From Deltaproteobacteria bacterium (GTDB lineage: Bacteria > Desulfobacterota > Desulfovibrionia > Desulfovibrionales > Desulfovibrionaceae), in assembly GCA_009929215.1 (NCBI GenBank), contig SAAX01000019.1, positions 1-40,222 of the forward strand: a stretch of 40,222 nucleotides of DNA, in the 5' to 3' direction. The notes under the pieces are model-generated. The model ran no database searches, was not told the DNA's origin, and saw nothing but the letters and a program-made list of their open reading frames with translations. The position numbers and the translations under genes were made by a program. Each line of letters starts with the position of its first letter. Positions within the stretch are counted from its first letter, which is position 1. Shown here piece after piece: positions 25,765-33,177 of the stretch.

Positions 25765-26466
25765 ATGTGTGCGTGGCGTAAGTGCAATTTTTCTGGTTTG
25801 TTGGCGGGGTTTGTTCTGGCTTTGGCGCTGCTGCTGCCCGTGCAGGCCCATACCGCCGTGCGTGAAGGCTTTGTGCATGTGACCGACATGTGTGCAAACA
25901 TGATTTTGGAAATACGTTATTTTTCTGCGTACAACTTTGTGGGCAAGCGCATCGACGGCTACGCAGCCCCACAGGCCATACTGAGCGAACCAGCAGCCAA
26001 GGCCCTGTGCAAGGCGGCTGCGGCGGCAGAACAAAAAGGCTATGTTATTAAAATTTTTGATGCCTACCGCCCTCAGGCGGCGGTGGACCATTTTGTTCGC
26101 TGGGGCAAGGACGCCGCCGATATTCGCATGAAGCCCATTTTTTATCCGCAGGTGGACAAGGCCCGCGTGTTTGAGCTTGGCTATATTGCCACCAGATCGG
26201 GGCATTCGCGGGGCAGCACGGTAGACCTTACCCTGGTGGACAGGCAAAGCGGCAAAGAGTTGGATATGGGCACGCCCTTTGATTTTTTTGGCGCGGCATC
26301 GCACCACGGGGCCAAGGGTATGACACCGCAGCAGGAAGATAACAGGCTGCTATTGCTGGGCTTTATGGAAAATGTCGGTTTCAAGCGCTATGACGAAGAA
26401 TGGTGGCACTACACCCTAAAGAATGAACCCTATCCCGATACCTATTTTAATTTTACGGTGGAGTAG
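25765..26466 (+). CDS. D-alanyl-D-alanine dipeptidase (VanX/DdpX family)
   Basis: Zinc dipeptidase cleaving D-Ala-D-Ala. The 233-residue product has a signal peptide (about 8-29, ending VQAHT), so it acts outside the cytoplasm like DdpX. Family motifs: FDAYRP near 101-106, SGHSRGSTVDLTL with the zinc His and Asp near 147-157, and EWWH near 210-214 supplying the catalytic Glu and third zinc ligand. The start is ATG 25765 after GAGGAG. An in-frame ATG at 25729 has no site and would bury the signal. It is divergent from selD and probably has a cell-wall recycling role. VanX-type resistance is not implied, since vanH and vanA are not adjacent. Confidence 0.88.
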   Translation: MCAWRKCNFSGLLAGFVLALALLLPVQAHTAVREGFVHVTDMCANMILEIRYFSAYNFVGKRIDGYAAPQAILSEPAAKALCKAAAAAEQKGYVIKIFDAYRPQAAVDHFVRWGKDAADIRMKPIFYPQVDKARVFELGYIATRSGHSRGSTVDLTLVDRQSGKELDMGTPFDFFGAASHHGAKGMTPQQEDNRLLLLGFMENVGFKRYDEEWWHYTLKNEPYPDTYFNFTVE

Positions 26467-26558
26467 CCGGGCAGCGCATATAAGGTGGGCGATTTTTTCT
26501 TTTCATACGCAAAGTTGGGGCGTAGCATGCGCAGCAATATTTGATTAAAGGACATGCC

Positions 26559-27563
26559 GTGAAGATTGTTGTGTGCGCCAAGAAAGACCTTGCTGGCTGC
26601 GTTGCCCTCAACAGGCTGCTGACGGGGCTTGTTGATAGGCACGAAGTATTTGTGGTTCTTTCAGACTATGTACTGGATGCCGAGTGCAGCAATGCCTATG
26701 CGGCAAGCCTTGTGGCGTACGAGCGCAGCATGGTGCTTGATCATATTCTGCCCTGGCTGGAGGCCCGCTTTCCGCAGGGTAATGATGCCCCGTGCCAGAC
26801 ATACCTTGGCCTGCAACAGCGCCACAACCTCCATATGGAGCAGTGGGGGCCCATGAAGTCTGCCCAGTCGCGGCAGCGTATGCGCGAGCTCGCACCAGAT
26901 CTGGTGATATCATGCAGATATGACTATGTTATTCCGCAAGAAGTAATAGACATGCCCGAGCTTGGAACCTACGGCATGCACCCCGGCGCACTGCCCGACC
27001 TGCAAGGTCTGTGCAGCCCCTTCCGCGCTATGGAGCACGGCTACGCCCGCTCTGGCTGCACGCTGTTTCATCTGGATGCGGGGCTGGACACGGGCCCCAT
27101 CGTAGAGATCGGCTGGTGGCCCATTGACTATGGGCGCTCGCTGCTGTGGAACTTTGTGCACACCTATTTTGCGGGCATAGATACCCTGCTGCGCCACCTG
27201 CCCGTGCTGGAAGCGGGACACGAGCTGACAACCAGGGTGCAGAGCACCGAGGGACGGCAGTACTTCAGCTATCCTACCGAAACGGAGTTTCGCAGCTTTA
27301 CGCAAAAGGTAGCGCCGCTGGTGCTGGCCGAGGATTATTACGAAATTTTGTCGTGGTTCTTGCCTGGGGGGCTGGCCGACCCGGCCCTGCCGGAATTACG
27401 CAGCCTTGTGAGCTCGCTGAGTGACCCGGCTGGCAACCCGCTTCGGTGCACACCCACCAGCCGTGCTGCAAGCAAGCAGAACTGTGACCGCGAAAGAGAT
27501 ATGGAAAGTGATTTGAACAGCGGCAGCGCCTGCATCCATAAAAACGCACTGGCCAGTGTCTAG
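26559..27563 (+). CDS. Formyltransferase-like protein
   Basis: 334 residues. Residues about 110-190 follow the folate-dependent formyltransferase fold: LAPDLVISCRYDYVIPQEVI, then GTYGMHPGALPDLQGLCSP, then GCTLFHLDAGLDTGPIVEIG. The catalytic His and Asp are kept, but the Asn normally two residues before the His (NxH) is replaced by Gly. The last 60 residues are polar low-complexity sequence. The start is GTG 26559 with AAAGGA at a six-base spacing. It converges with the sensor-MFS gene. It may formylate an amine of a secondary metabolite or a sugar; without the Asn, activity is uncertain. Confidence 0.75.
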   Translation: MKIVVCAKKDLAGCVALNRLLTGLVDRHEVFVVLSDYVLDAECSNAYAASLVAYERSMVLDHILPWLEARFPQGNDAPCQTYLGLQQRHNLHMEQWGPMKSAQSRQRMRELAPDLVISCRYDYVIPQEVIDMPELGTYGMHPGALPDLQGLCSPFRAMEHGYARSGCTLFHLDAGLDTGPIVEIGWWPIDYGRSLLWNFVHTYFAGIDTLLRHLPVLEAGHELTTRVQSTEGRQYFSYPTETEFRSFTQKVAPLVLAEDYYEILSWFLPGGLADPALPELRSLVSSLSDPAGNPLRCTPTSRAASKQNCDRERDMESDLNSGSACIHKNALASV

Positions 27564-27618
27564 CTGGTCCATGCCCAGATTTTCTACAGGCTGGCAAGGG
27601 GCTGGCAGCGGGCAGACT

Positions 27619-27690
27619 TGCTGGATAATCGGCGGGATGTCTTGCGGGATACCCGGCGAGATGCCCGGCGAAATGTCCTGCGGGATGATA
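27619..27690. repeat. Six imperfect 12-bp tandem repeats
   Basis: Units of twelve bases such as GGCGGGATGTCT, TGCGGGATACCC, GGCGAGATGCCC and GGCGAAATGTCC run head to tail in the 150-base gap between the convergent formyltransferase and sensor-MFS genes. Open frames on both strands would encode four-residue repeats, but neither has a supported start. Confidence 0.6.
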
Positions 27691-27712
27691 TGCCCGTTGG
27701 GCAGCTTTGCGG

Positions 27713-30115
27713 TCAGTTCTTGGCCTTGCTGATCCGCCACAGCAGGTGGAACAGCAGCGCCAGCGCGCAGACAACACTGCCCATGAGCAGCAGGGCGTTG
27801 GCCGAGGTCATAAAGCTGACGGCCAAGCCAAATATCACCGGTCCTGCCACCTGCCCCATGCGCTCAAGTCCCCTGTAGACAGAGGCGGTTTTTTCTCTGC
27901 CAAGCCTTTGGGCCGTAGCCAGCGTAAGAATGCCGATCATGGAAGCTGGAGCCGCCAGACACTGGGCCAGGCCCAGGGTTATGACCGCAGCGGCTGCCCC
28001 GGTGAGGCTTGTGGCCTTTGCCGCAACCAGCAGGGTAATGCCTGAGAGCAGGCCCGTAAGGGTCAGGAACAGGGATTTGTCCTTTCTGTGGTCGATCCAC
28101 CTGCCGAGAAGCGGCCCCGCCGTGATAAAACACAGACCATAAAGCATAAAGATACGGCCAATGTCCGACTGGTCTACATGTGCGTTTGCCAGCCTGAGCG
28201 GCAGCAGATAGTGCAAAAATCCGGTCAGGCACATGGCGGCGGGTATGCCCACCAGCCAAAGAACAAGGTGCATGCGCGGGTCTTGCAGCAGCTGCATACA
28301 GCCCGAAAACATGTGCCCCTGCGCGGTTCCTGTGCCCACATTTTGTGCAGTACTACGGTTTGCGGCTTCTTCTGCCGATTCCTTGCCCAGCATGACCGTA
28401 AACAGCGCTAGCAAAATAGTGCAGGCAGCCGTGCCAAGCACTGCCTGAAACGAAATATGGTCGGCCAGCATGGCCCCTGCGGCAGAGCCGCAAATACTGC
28501 CCGAAAAAATACCCGCAAAAACGCTGGTAAGGCCCGCCCCGGCATTGGCCTTGCCCAAGGTTCCTATTTGCCCGGCCATAAGCACCAGCCCAAAGCCAAA
28601 GCCTGTGGCCACGCGGCCCAGAATCAACAGGGGCAGGCTGGTGGCCATGCTGCCCATCAGCAGGCCCAGCGCAGAGGCCAGGGTTCCTGCGGCAAAAACT
28701 TTTTGCCAGCCATAACGCAGCGAAAAGCCGCCAGAAAACAGCAAGGCCACCCCGGCGCTGACCATCTCTGCCGAAATGGGCAGGCCAATGACCACTTCGC
28801 GGCTCAGACCGAGGAAGGGTTCATACAGTTGGCGGGCCAGCAGCGGTATAAACGATATGCCCATGTCGTAGCCCAAAAAGAACATGAATCCTGCGGCCCG
28901 CAAGGCTTGTACGGCCCGCGAGCGGTGCGTGCCCTCAAGTGCCGCCACGGCGGTATCGTGGGGCAGGGTGCGCTGCGCGATAAGGCCCAGCAGTTTGGAG
29001 AGCTCCAGCAGCAGCAAAAAGCTTATGAGCAGCGAGGCCCCCAGGTCGAGCGCCAGCGCTGAAATACGCGCGGTGATGGCCTGGGGCTGCACGGCCAGTT
29101 GCAGGCGCAGCACTTCCTGCTTTTGGCGAAAACGGCTGGGCCAGTATGTATTGAGCGATTTTTCGACCGTAAGGGAGGCATCGGGTATGTGCCCGGCAGA
29201 GGCGATTGCCGCCCCGTCGGGCGAGAGCAGCCGTGCTCCGGCCAGCTCGGTGTTGGCGGCCAGCAGCTGTTCCAGTGCCTGATCCTTGCCGCGCAGGCTG
29301 GCAATATCCACGCCCTTGTGGATAAGATATTCAAAATCGCGCCCTGTGGCCTCGGCCAGAATGTCGGCCTTGGTGCGCACGGCCTGTTTTACATAGGTAT
29401 CAAACAGCGCCAGCGTGCCGCAGGCGTAGAGCACCTGAGCCGTGCCAATGATGATCAGCAGCATTCTGGTCATGCCCGAAAGGCTCATGCCCACTGCGCG
29501 CTGGCCCGTAAGCAGCCCCAGGCGGCCCGCCAGAATCAGGCCCGCCACCAGACAGGCAGCACCCAGCAGCAGGGACGACAATCGCAAAAAGTCGTCGGTG
29601 GTCGCATCAATGCGCTTGCCGTCAATGTCTACCACCAGCCAGCCCACGGGCGCTTTGTAGCGCAGGGGAATGGTAAGGCGGTAGCCAGAGGCGATTTTTT
29701 GCGAAGCCTGTGGCCCCTCGGCATTTTCTGCGGCCCGGATTGCCGCTTCTATGGACGCATCAGGCGTGGGTTGGGCCGCGTTGGCGGCTTGCTGCGCAGG
29801 TTGGGCATACAGAATACGCCCCTTGGTATCGGCAACCACCACACGGCGCATGCCTGTGCTGCTCTGCCCCAGTTCTGCCAGCATTTCTTCCATGCCCGCA
29901 AACGAGGGCAGGGGCTTGCCAAAGCGCATGCCGCGCTCGATGTCGCGGGCAAGGCGTTCTGCACCGCTGCGGTAGCCAGAAAGCACCATGTCTGTAGCCA
30001 GCGTATTCAGCGTAGAAACAGAAAGCAGCACGTTGAACCCAAGGGTAACCAGCAGAACCCCTAGCCCAAGAAGCAAGGCATTGATGCGCAGTTTGCGCGT
30101 GGCGCGGATGAGCAC
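27713..30115 (-). CDS. Sensor-domain / MFS transporter fusion
   Basis: 800 residues. The N-terminal half looks like a signalling input region: a helix at about 12-32, a periplasmic segment to about 165 (VVVADTKGRILYAQP, then GWLVVDIDGKR, as in single-CACHE/PAS-like sensors), two further helices at about 180-230, a second extracytoplasmic segment to about 345, and another helix. The C-terminal ~420 residues form a 12-helix major-facilitator body with GRVATGFGFGLVLMAGQIG. The start is GTG 30115 with AAGGA at a six-base spacing, nine bases after the neighbouring substrate-binding gene, so they are coupled. The substrate is unknown. No kinase or cyclase output is seen. Confidence 0.8.
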   Translation of the reverse strand: MLIRATRKLRINALLLGLGVLLVTLGFNVLLSVSTLNTLATDMVLSGYRSGAERLARDIERGMRFGKPLPSFAGMEEMLAELGQSSTGMRRVVVADTKGRILYAQPAQQAANAAQPTPDASIEAAIRAAENAEGPQASQKIASGYRLTIPLRYKAPVGWLVVDIDGKRIDATTDDFLRLSSLLLGAACLVAGLILAGRLGLLTGQRAVGMSLSGMTRMLLIIIGTAQVLYACGTLALFDTYVKQAVRTKADILAEATGRDFEYLIHKGVDIASLRGKDQALEQLLAANTELAGARLLSPDGAAIASAGHIPDASLTVEKSLNTYWPSRFRQKQEVLRLQLAVQPQAITARISALALDLGASLLISFLLLLELSKLLGLIAQRTLPHDTAVAALEGTHRSRAVQALRAAGFMFFLGYDMGISFIPLLARQLYEPFLGLSREVVIGLPISAEMVSAGVALLFSGGFSLRYGWQKVFAAGTLASALGLLMGSMATSLPLLILGRVATGFGFGLVLMAGQIGTLGKANAGAGLTSVFAGIFSGSICGSAAGAMLADHISFQAVLGTAACTILLALFTVMLGKESAEEAANRSTAQNVGTGTAQGHMFSGCMQLLQDPRMHLVLWLVGIPAAMCLTGFLHYLLPLRLANAHVDQSDIGRIFMLYGLCFITAGPLLGRWIDHRKDKSLFLTLTGLLSGITLLVAAKATSLTGAAAAVITLGLAQCLAAPASMIGILTLATAQRLGREKTASVYRGLERMGQVAGPVIFGLAVSFMTSANALLLMGSVVCALALLFHLLWRISKAKN

Positions 30116-30124
30116 GGGCGATCC

Positions 30125-31237
30125 TTAAGGCGTGCCGGGGTGCGGCTGGCTGATGGTTTCGTGCAGTTCGTCTGCCGTTACCAGAACGTCAAAGGGAAAA
30201 TCAAAACCGATGGCCTTGGCAGTGGTAAGGTTGAGGGCAATGGAGGGTTCTGACTGGTCGAGCATGGGCAGGGCGCGGGGCTTTGTGCCGGTGACTATGG
30301 CATGGGCCTGACCGGCCAAGGCTATGCCGCTGGGGCCGAAATTCCAGGTAGAAAAGCCCATGAGCGCCCCGGCCTTGACGTATTCCGAGCCGTCACGCGC
30401 AAAGGTGGGAACCTTCCACTGATTGAGCTTTTGCAGCAGTGGGGCCATGCCCGCTTCGCCGATGTCAAAGCAGTTGAGCGGGCCGATAAAAAAGGCGTCC
30501 ATACCCTTTTTGTGCAGTTCATCAAGCCCCTTGCGGCATTCTTCTGTGCTTTCGGCAGAGGAGAGCCCGTCGTAGAGCACCAGTTCAAAGCCCAGCTCGG
30601 TGGCAATGGCCTGGGCATCGCCCAGTGCCGCATATACGCGGCCCTCCTGACTGTTCTGGAACATGATGCCCATTTTGTGGAAGCGCACCACATCATAAAA
30701 AACGCGGAACATGGAAGACCAGCGGTCTACCTCCACGCGGCAGGTAAAGTTGTCTACGCCAGAGTCTTCTGCGCTTTTGACAATGCCAGCGGCAATGGGG
30801 TCGGCCATGCCCATGCCCAGTATGGGCGTGCGGCCGTCGTTGACCGCAAGCAGGGCCTTTACGGCTGCCGTGCCCATGCCCACCACAAGGTCAAGATCCT
30901 TGCGTTGCAAAAGCTGTTTTGCCAGTTCCGGCAGGCGGTGCATTTGCTCTGGCTGCCAGCCGGGGCTCAGGCGGGCATCTGTCGGGTATTCGCAGCGCAG
31001 GTCATCGTACTTGCCCATGCCATCGCGAAAGGCGCTCCAGGTATTGTCAAAAAGCCAGAAGGGGCCGGCCTCAAGATAACCGATGCGTTTGACCGGCGGG
31101 TTGGCAATGGCAGAGGAGCAGCAAGCGAAACTCAGCACTGCCGCTACAAGGGCAACAGCAACAGGCATGAGTGCACGGCGCATAAGGCGCGCAAGGCGCT
31201 GGGTGGGCATGGGGGCAACAGGCGCGCAAAAATTCAT
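30125..31237 (-). CDS. ABC-type substrate-binding protein (PF04392-like), copy 2
   Basis: 370-residue exported protein of the DUF534/TrpX-like periplasmic-binding family. The signal peptide runs over about 20-46 (ending SSAIA). The mature part has VKRIGYLEAGPFWLF, VVGMGTAAVKALLAVN, RTPILGMGMADPIAAGIV, KMGIMFQNSQEG, FFIGPLNCFD and TFARDGSEYVKAGALMGFS. It is clearly paralogous to the gene at 35789, sharing those segments in order. It is followed by the sensor-MFS gene with no ABC permease or ATPase of its own. Its ligand is unknown; in this family tryptophan or similar small molecules are known for some members. Confidence 0.85.
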   Translation of the reverse strand: MNFCAPVAPMPTQRLARLMRRALMPVAVALVAAVLSFACCSSAIANPPVKRIGYLEAGPFWLFDNTWSAFRDGMGKYDDLRCEYPTDARLSPGWQPEQMHRLPELAKQLLQRKDLDLVVGMGTAAVKALLAVNDGRTPILGMGMADPIAAGIVKSAEDSGVDNFTCRVEVDRWSSMFRVFYDVVRFHKMGIMFQNSQEGRVYAALGDAQAIATELGFELVLYDGLSSAESTEECRKGLDELHKKGMDAFFIGPLNCFDIGEAGMAPLLQKLNQWKVPTFARDGSEYVKAGALMGFSTWNFGPSGIALAGQAHAIVTGTKPRALPMLDQSEPSIALNLTTAKAIGFDFPFDVLVTADELHETISQPHPGTP

Positions 31238-31291
31238 GCTACAGCGCCGCGCAAAAAAGAGTGTTCATTTGATGGAGTGCCCCTGTGCGGG

Positions 31292-31459
31292 CTATTTGCA
31301 CGTTTGTTTTTTTCTGCCCGATGCGATCACAAGCAACAGCCCAACTATGGGGGTGAGCAGAATGCTGGCAAAAAAGTTGCCCCAAAAGCCCAGGCGCGAA
31401 TTAATGCCCACCAGCCCGATCAACAGGCTCAGCACCAGTATGATAGCTAACATCTGCAC
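31292..31459 (-). CDS. Small two-helix membrane protein (55 aa)
   Basis: A 55-residue reading frame starts at GTG 31459, with GGGAGG six bases upstream, 12 bases after the SPFH stop. An ATG two codons later is an alternative. It contains two hydrophobic helices (LAIILVLSLLIGLVGI and FFASILLTPIVGLLLVIA) and ends in a basic, Cys-containing tail (GRKKQTCK). The good start site, hairpin-like topology and position in the SPFH operon support it. No family recognised. Confidence 0.7.
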   Translation of the reverse strand: MQMLAIILVLSLLIGLVGINSRLGFWGNFFASILLTPIVGLLLVIASGRKKQTCK

Positions 31460-31471
31460 GAGGGGCCTCCC

Positions 31472-32692
31472 TTACTGCCTGACAGCGCTGCCACGGTTGG
31501 GTTGCAGCAGTGTTTTGTCGAGCCTTTTGATGTAGTCTGTCACGCTTTCGCCGGGGGCCATCCAGCTTACCCCCTCGGGTGCGGGCTGCTGCGCGGCAGA
31601 ATCCTGCCGTACAGCGCCAGACCGGGGTTCGTCTGAGCGGGCGTCGGGCCGCGCATTGTCAGACTGTGCTGCACCTGGCCGGGGTGAGGAAGCCTTGCCC
31701 GGCTCCACCTTGCCCACATCTTGCCTTGCGGGCGTTTGCTGGGCAGGCTTGGCGGCAGAACCCTGCGTGCCGGATTTGTCTGCTGACTTGTCCGCTGATT
31801 TATCGGCGGATTTGTCTGACGAAGCATCGGAGGCGGCTGCGCCAGTGGGCGAATCCGCATTCAATATGACGGGCAGACCATCCTTGCCGCCGATCACAAC
31901 CACCTTGGCGTTGGGTGAAGATGCCAGATCCTTGGTGGCCTGAATGCCCTGATAACGCAGGAAGTTTTGCGTCATGTGCTCGTTAACCAGCATCTGGTAT
32001 GCCTTGATGCCCTCGGCCTCGATAATTTTGCGCCGGGCTTCCTGCTGTTCTTCAAGCAGAATGTACTTGTAGCGCAGGTAGTTTTGCTCGGCCACCAGTT
32101 TGCGCTCGATGGAATCGCGCAGCACTTCGGGCAGGGTGATGGTTTTAACCACAAAACCCTGAATAAGAATGGGGATGCGCCCCATTTCTTCCACAGCGTC
32201 CACAAGCATCTGATCCTGAAGCTCTTGCCGCGCCGTGGAATAGAGGTCGTCGGGCCGATAGCTGCCAATGGTTTGGCGCACGGCAGAATTCATGATGGGC
32301 AGCACGACCTTGTCGCGGTAGCGGGGGCCAATCTCCTGATGCAGGGCGGGCAGCCGGTCGCGGATAATCTGGAAGCGCAGCGAAATCTGCACGTTGATGG
32401 TCAGGCCGTCCACGGTGAGCACGTCGATGTTCTGCGTTTCTTCCTGCACGCGCACGTCGTAGATATACATGATGTTCCAGGGCTGGATAAAATGTATGCC
32501 TTCCTCGTAGGTGTGCTGCAACTGCGTGCCGCCGCGAAAACGCGCATATAGCACGCCCAGCTCGCCGGGCTTGATGGAAATGACAATGCTAGGCCAGAGA
32601 AACAGGATTATCAGCGTGGTGGCAAAACCACCACAGATAAGCCGCAGGCGATTGCGTCGTATTTTGTCCCGTATTGTTGCCCAGATTTTCAT
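31472..32692 (-). CDS. SPFH/prohibitin-family membrane protein
   Basis: 406 residues. A basic N-terminus and one membrane helix (about 19-37) precede an SPFH domain with ISIKPGELGVLYARFRGGTQ, ENIDVLTVDGL-like DVLTVDGLTINVQISLRFQI, and a helical stretch rich in Glu/Gln/Arg to about 250. The C-terminal third is low-complexity Ser/Asp/Lys/Ala/Pro, with a four-residue SADK repeat. The start is ATG 32692, overlapping the preceding stop as ATGA; the frame opening at 32740 lies in the upstream gene. SPFH proteins scaffold membrane microdomains or regulate proteases. Its place between an exporter and binding proteins suggests an envelope assembly, by inference. Confidence 0.85.
   Translation of the reverse strand: MKIWATIRDKIRRNRLRLICGGFATTLIILFLWPSIVISIKPGELGVLYARFRGGTQLQHTYEEGIHFIQPWNIMYIYDVRVQEETQNIDVLTVDGLTINVQISLRFQIIRDRLPALHQEIGPRYRDKVVLPIMNSAVRQTIGSYRPDDLYSTARQELQDQMLVDAVEEMGRIPILIQGFVVKTITLPEVLRDSIERKLVAEQNYLRYKYILLEEQQEARRKIIEAEGIKAYQMLVNEHMTQNFLRYQGIQATKDLASSPNAKVVVIGGKDGLPVILNADSPTGAAASDASSDKSADKSADKSADKSGTQGSAAKPAQQTPARQDVGKVEPGKASSPRPGAAQSDNARPDARSDEPRSGAVRQDSAAQQPAPEGVSWMAPGESVTDYIKRLDKTLLQPNRGSAVRQ
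31773..31820. repeat. Four 12-bp tandem repeats in the SPFH gene
   Basis: Units at 31773, 31785, 31797 and 31809 (GATTTGTCTGCT, GACTTGTCCGCT, GATTTATCGGCG, GATTTGTCTGAC) encode SADK-type repeats on the minus strand. Length variation between strains would be expected. Confidence 0.7.
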
Positions 32693-33177
32693 TGGTCCAA
32701 CCGATAGGTTTGCTGTGTATATTGCGCAGATCCGCGCCAAAACATATCAAGCGTATAGTCTATGCACTGCCTTTCAAACAGTATGCAGCGCTCTTTATCG
32801 TCTTCTGTTTGGCCCATGCAGATATTGTAAAGAATGGGACAAAGATCGACATTAAGTACAAACTCACCAAGATTGGGCCGCGAATGCACGGCCTTGCGGG
32901 CATGGTGCACAATGCTTTTGACGTATTTATTGTTGCAGATCTGTATGCGCTGCCCGTAATCGTGGTTTTCTTCGTAGCATTTCAGGCGGTTCTGAATGGT
33001 CAGCGTATTTTCTGCGGCGTTGACTTCAGAGGGCAGGGTATCGCGCACGTTGTTGTACAGGTCGCGCACCAGCTGAATATTGGTGTTGCCCGTCAGATCC
33101 TTGGCCCAGGCCACAGGGGCGGGGCACAGGCTCAGCAGCGCAAGGCAGAGCACAAGGCGTATCACTTGGCCTTTCAT
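32689..33177 (-). CDS. Exported Cys-containing protein of unknown function
   Basis: 162 residues with a clear signal peptide (hydrophobic core 6-20, cleavage after AWA near 25). The mature part has six Cys residues (KCYEEN, QICNNK, DLCPIL, NICMGQ, RCILFE, QCIDYT), which could form disulfides in the periplasm. It is coupled on both sides by ATGA overlaps: its start overlaps the exporter stop (33174-33177) and its stop overlaps the SPFH start (32689-32692). No family recognised. Tight coupling implies fixed stoichiometry with the exporter and the SPFH protein. Confidence 0.8.
   Translation of the reverse strand: MKGQVIRLVLCLALLSLCPAPVAWAKDLTGNTNIQLVRDLYNNVRDTLPSEVNAAENTLTIQNRLKCYEENHDYGQRIQICNNKYVKSIVHHARKAVHSRPNLGEFVLNVDLCPILYNICMGQTEDDKERCILFERQCIDYTLDMFWRGSAQYTQQTYRLDQ

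Noticed and set aside
25765..26466. Glycopeptide (vancomycin) resistance gene vanX
   Set aside because: A signal peptide is present and no vanH or vanA ligase genes are adjacent; DdpX-like recycling fits better.
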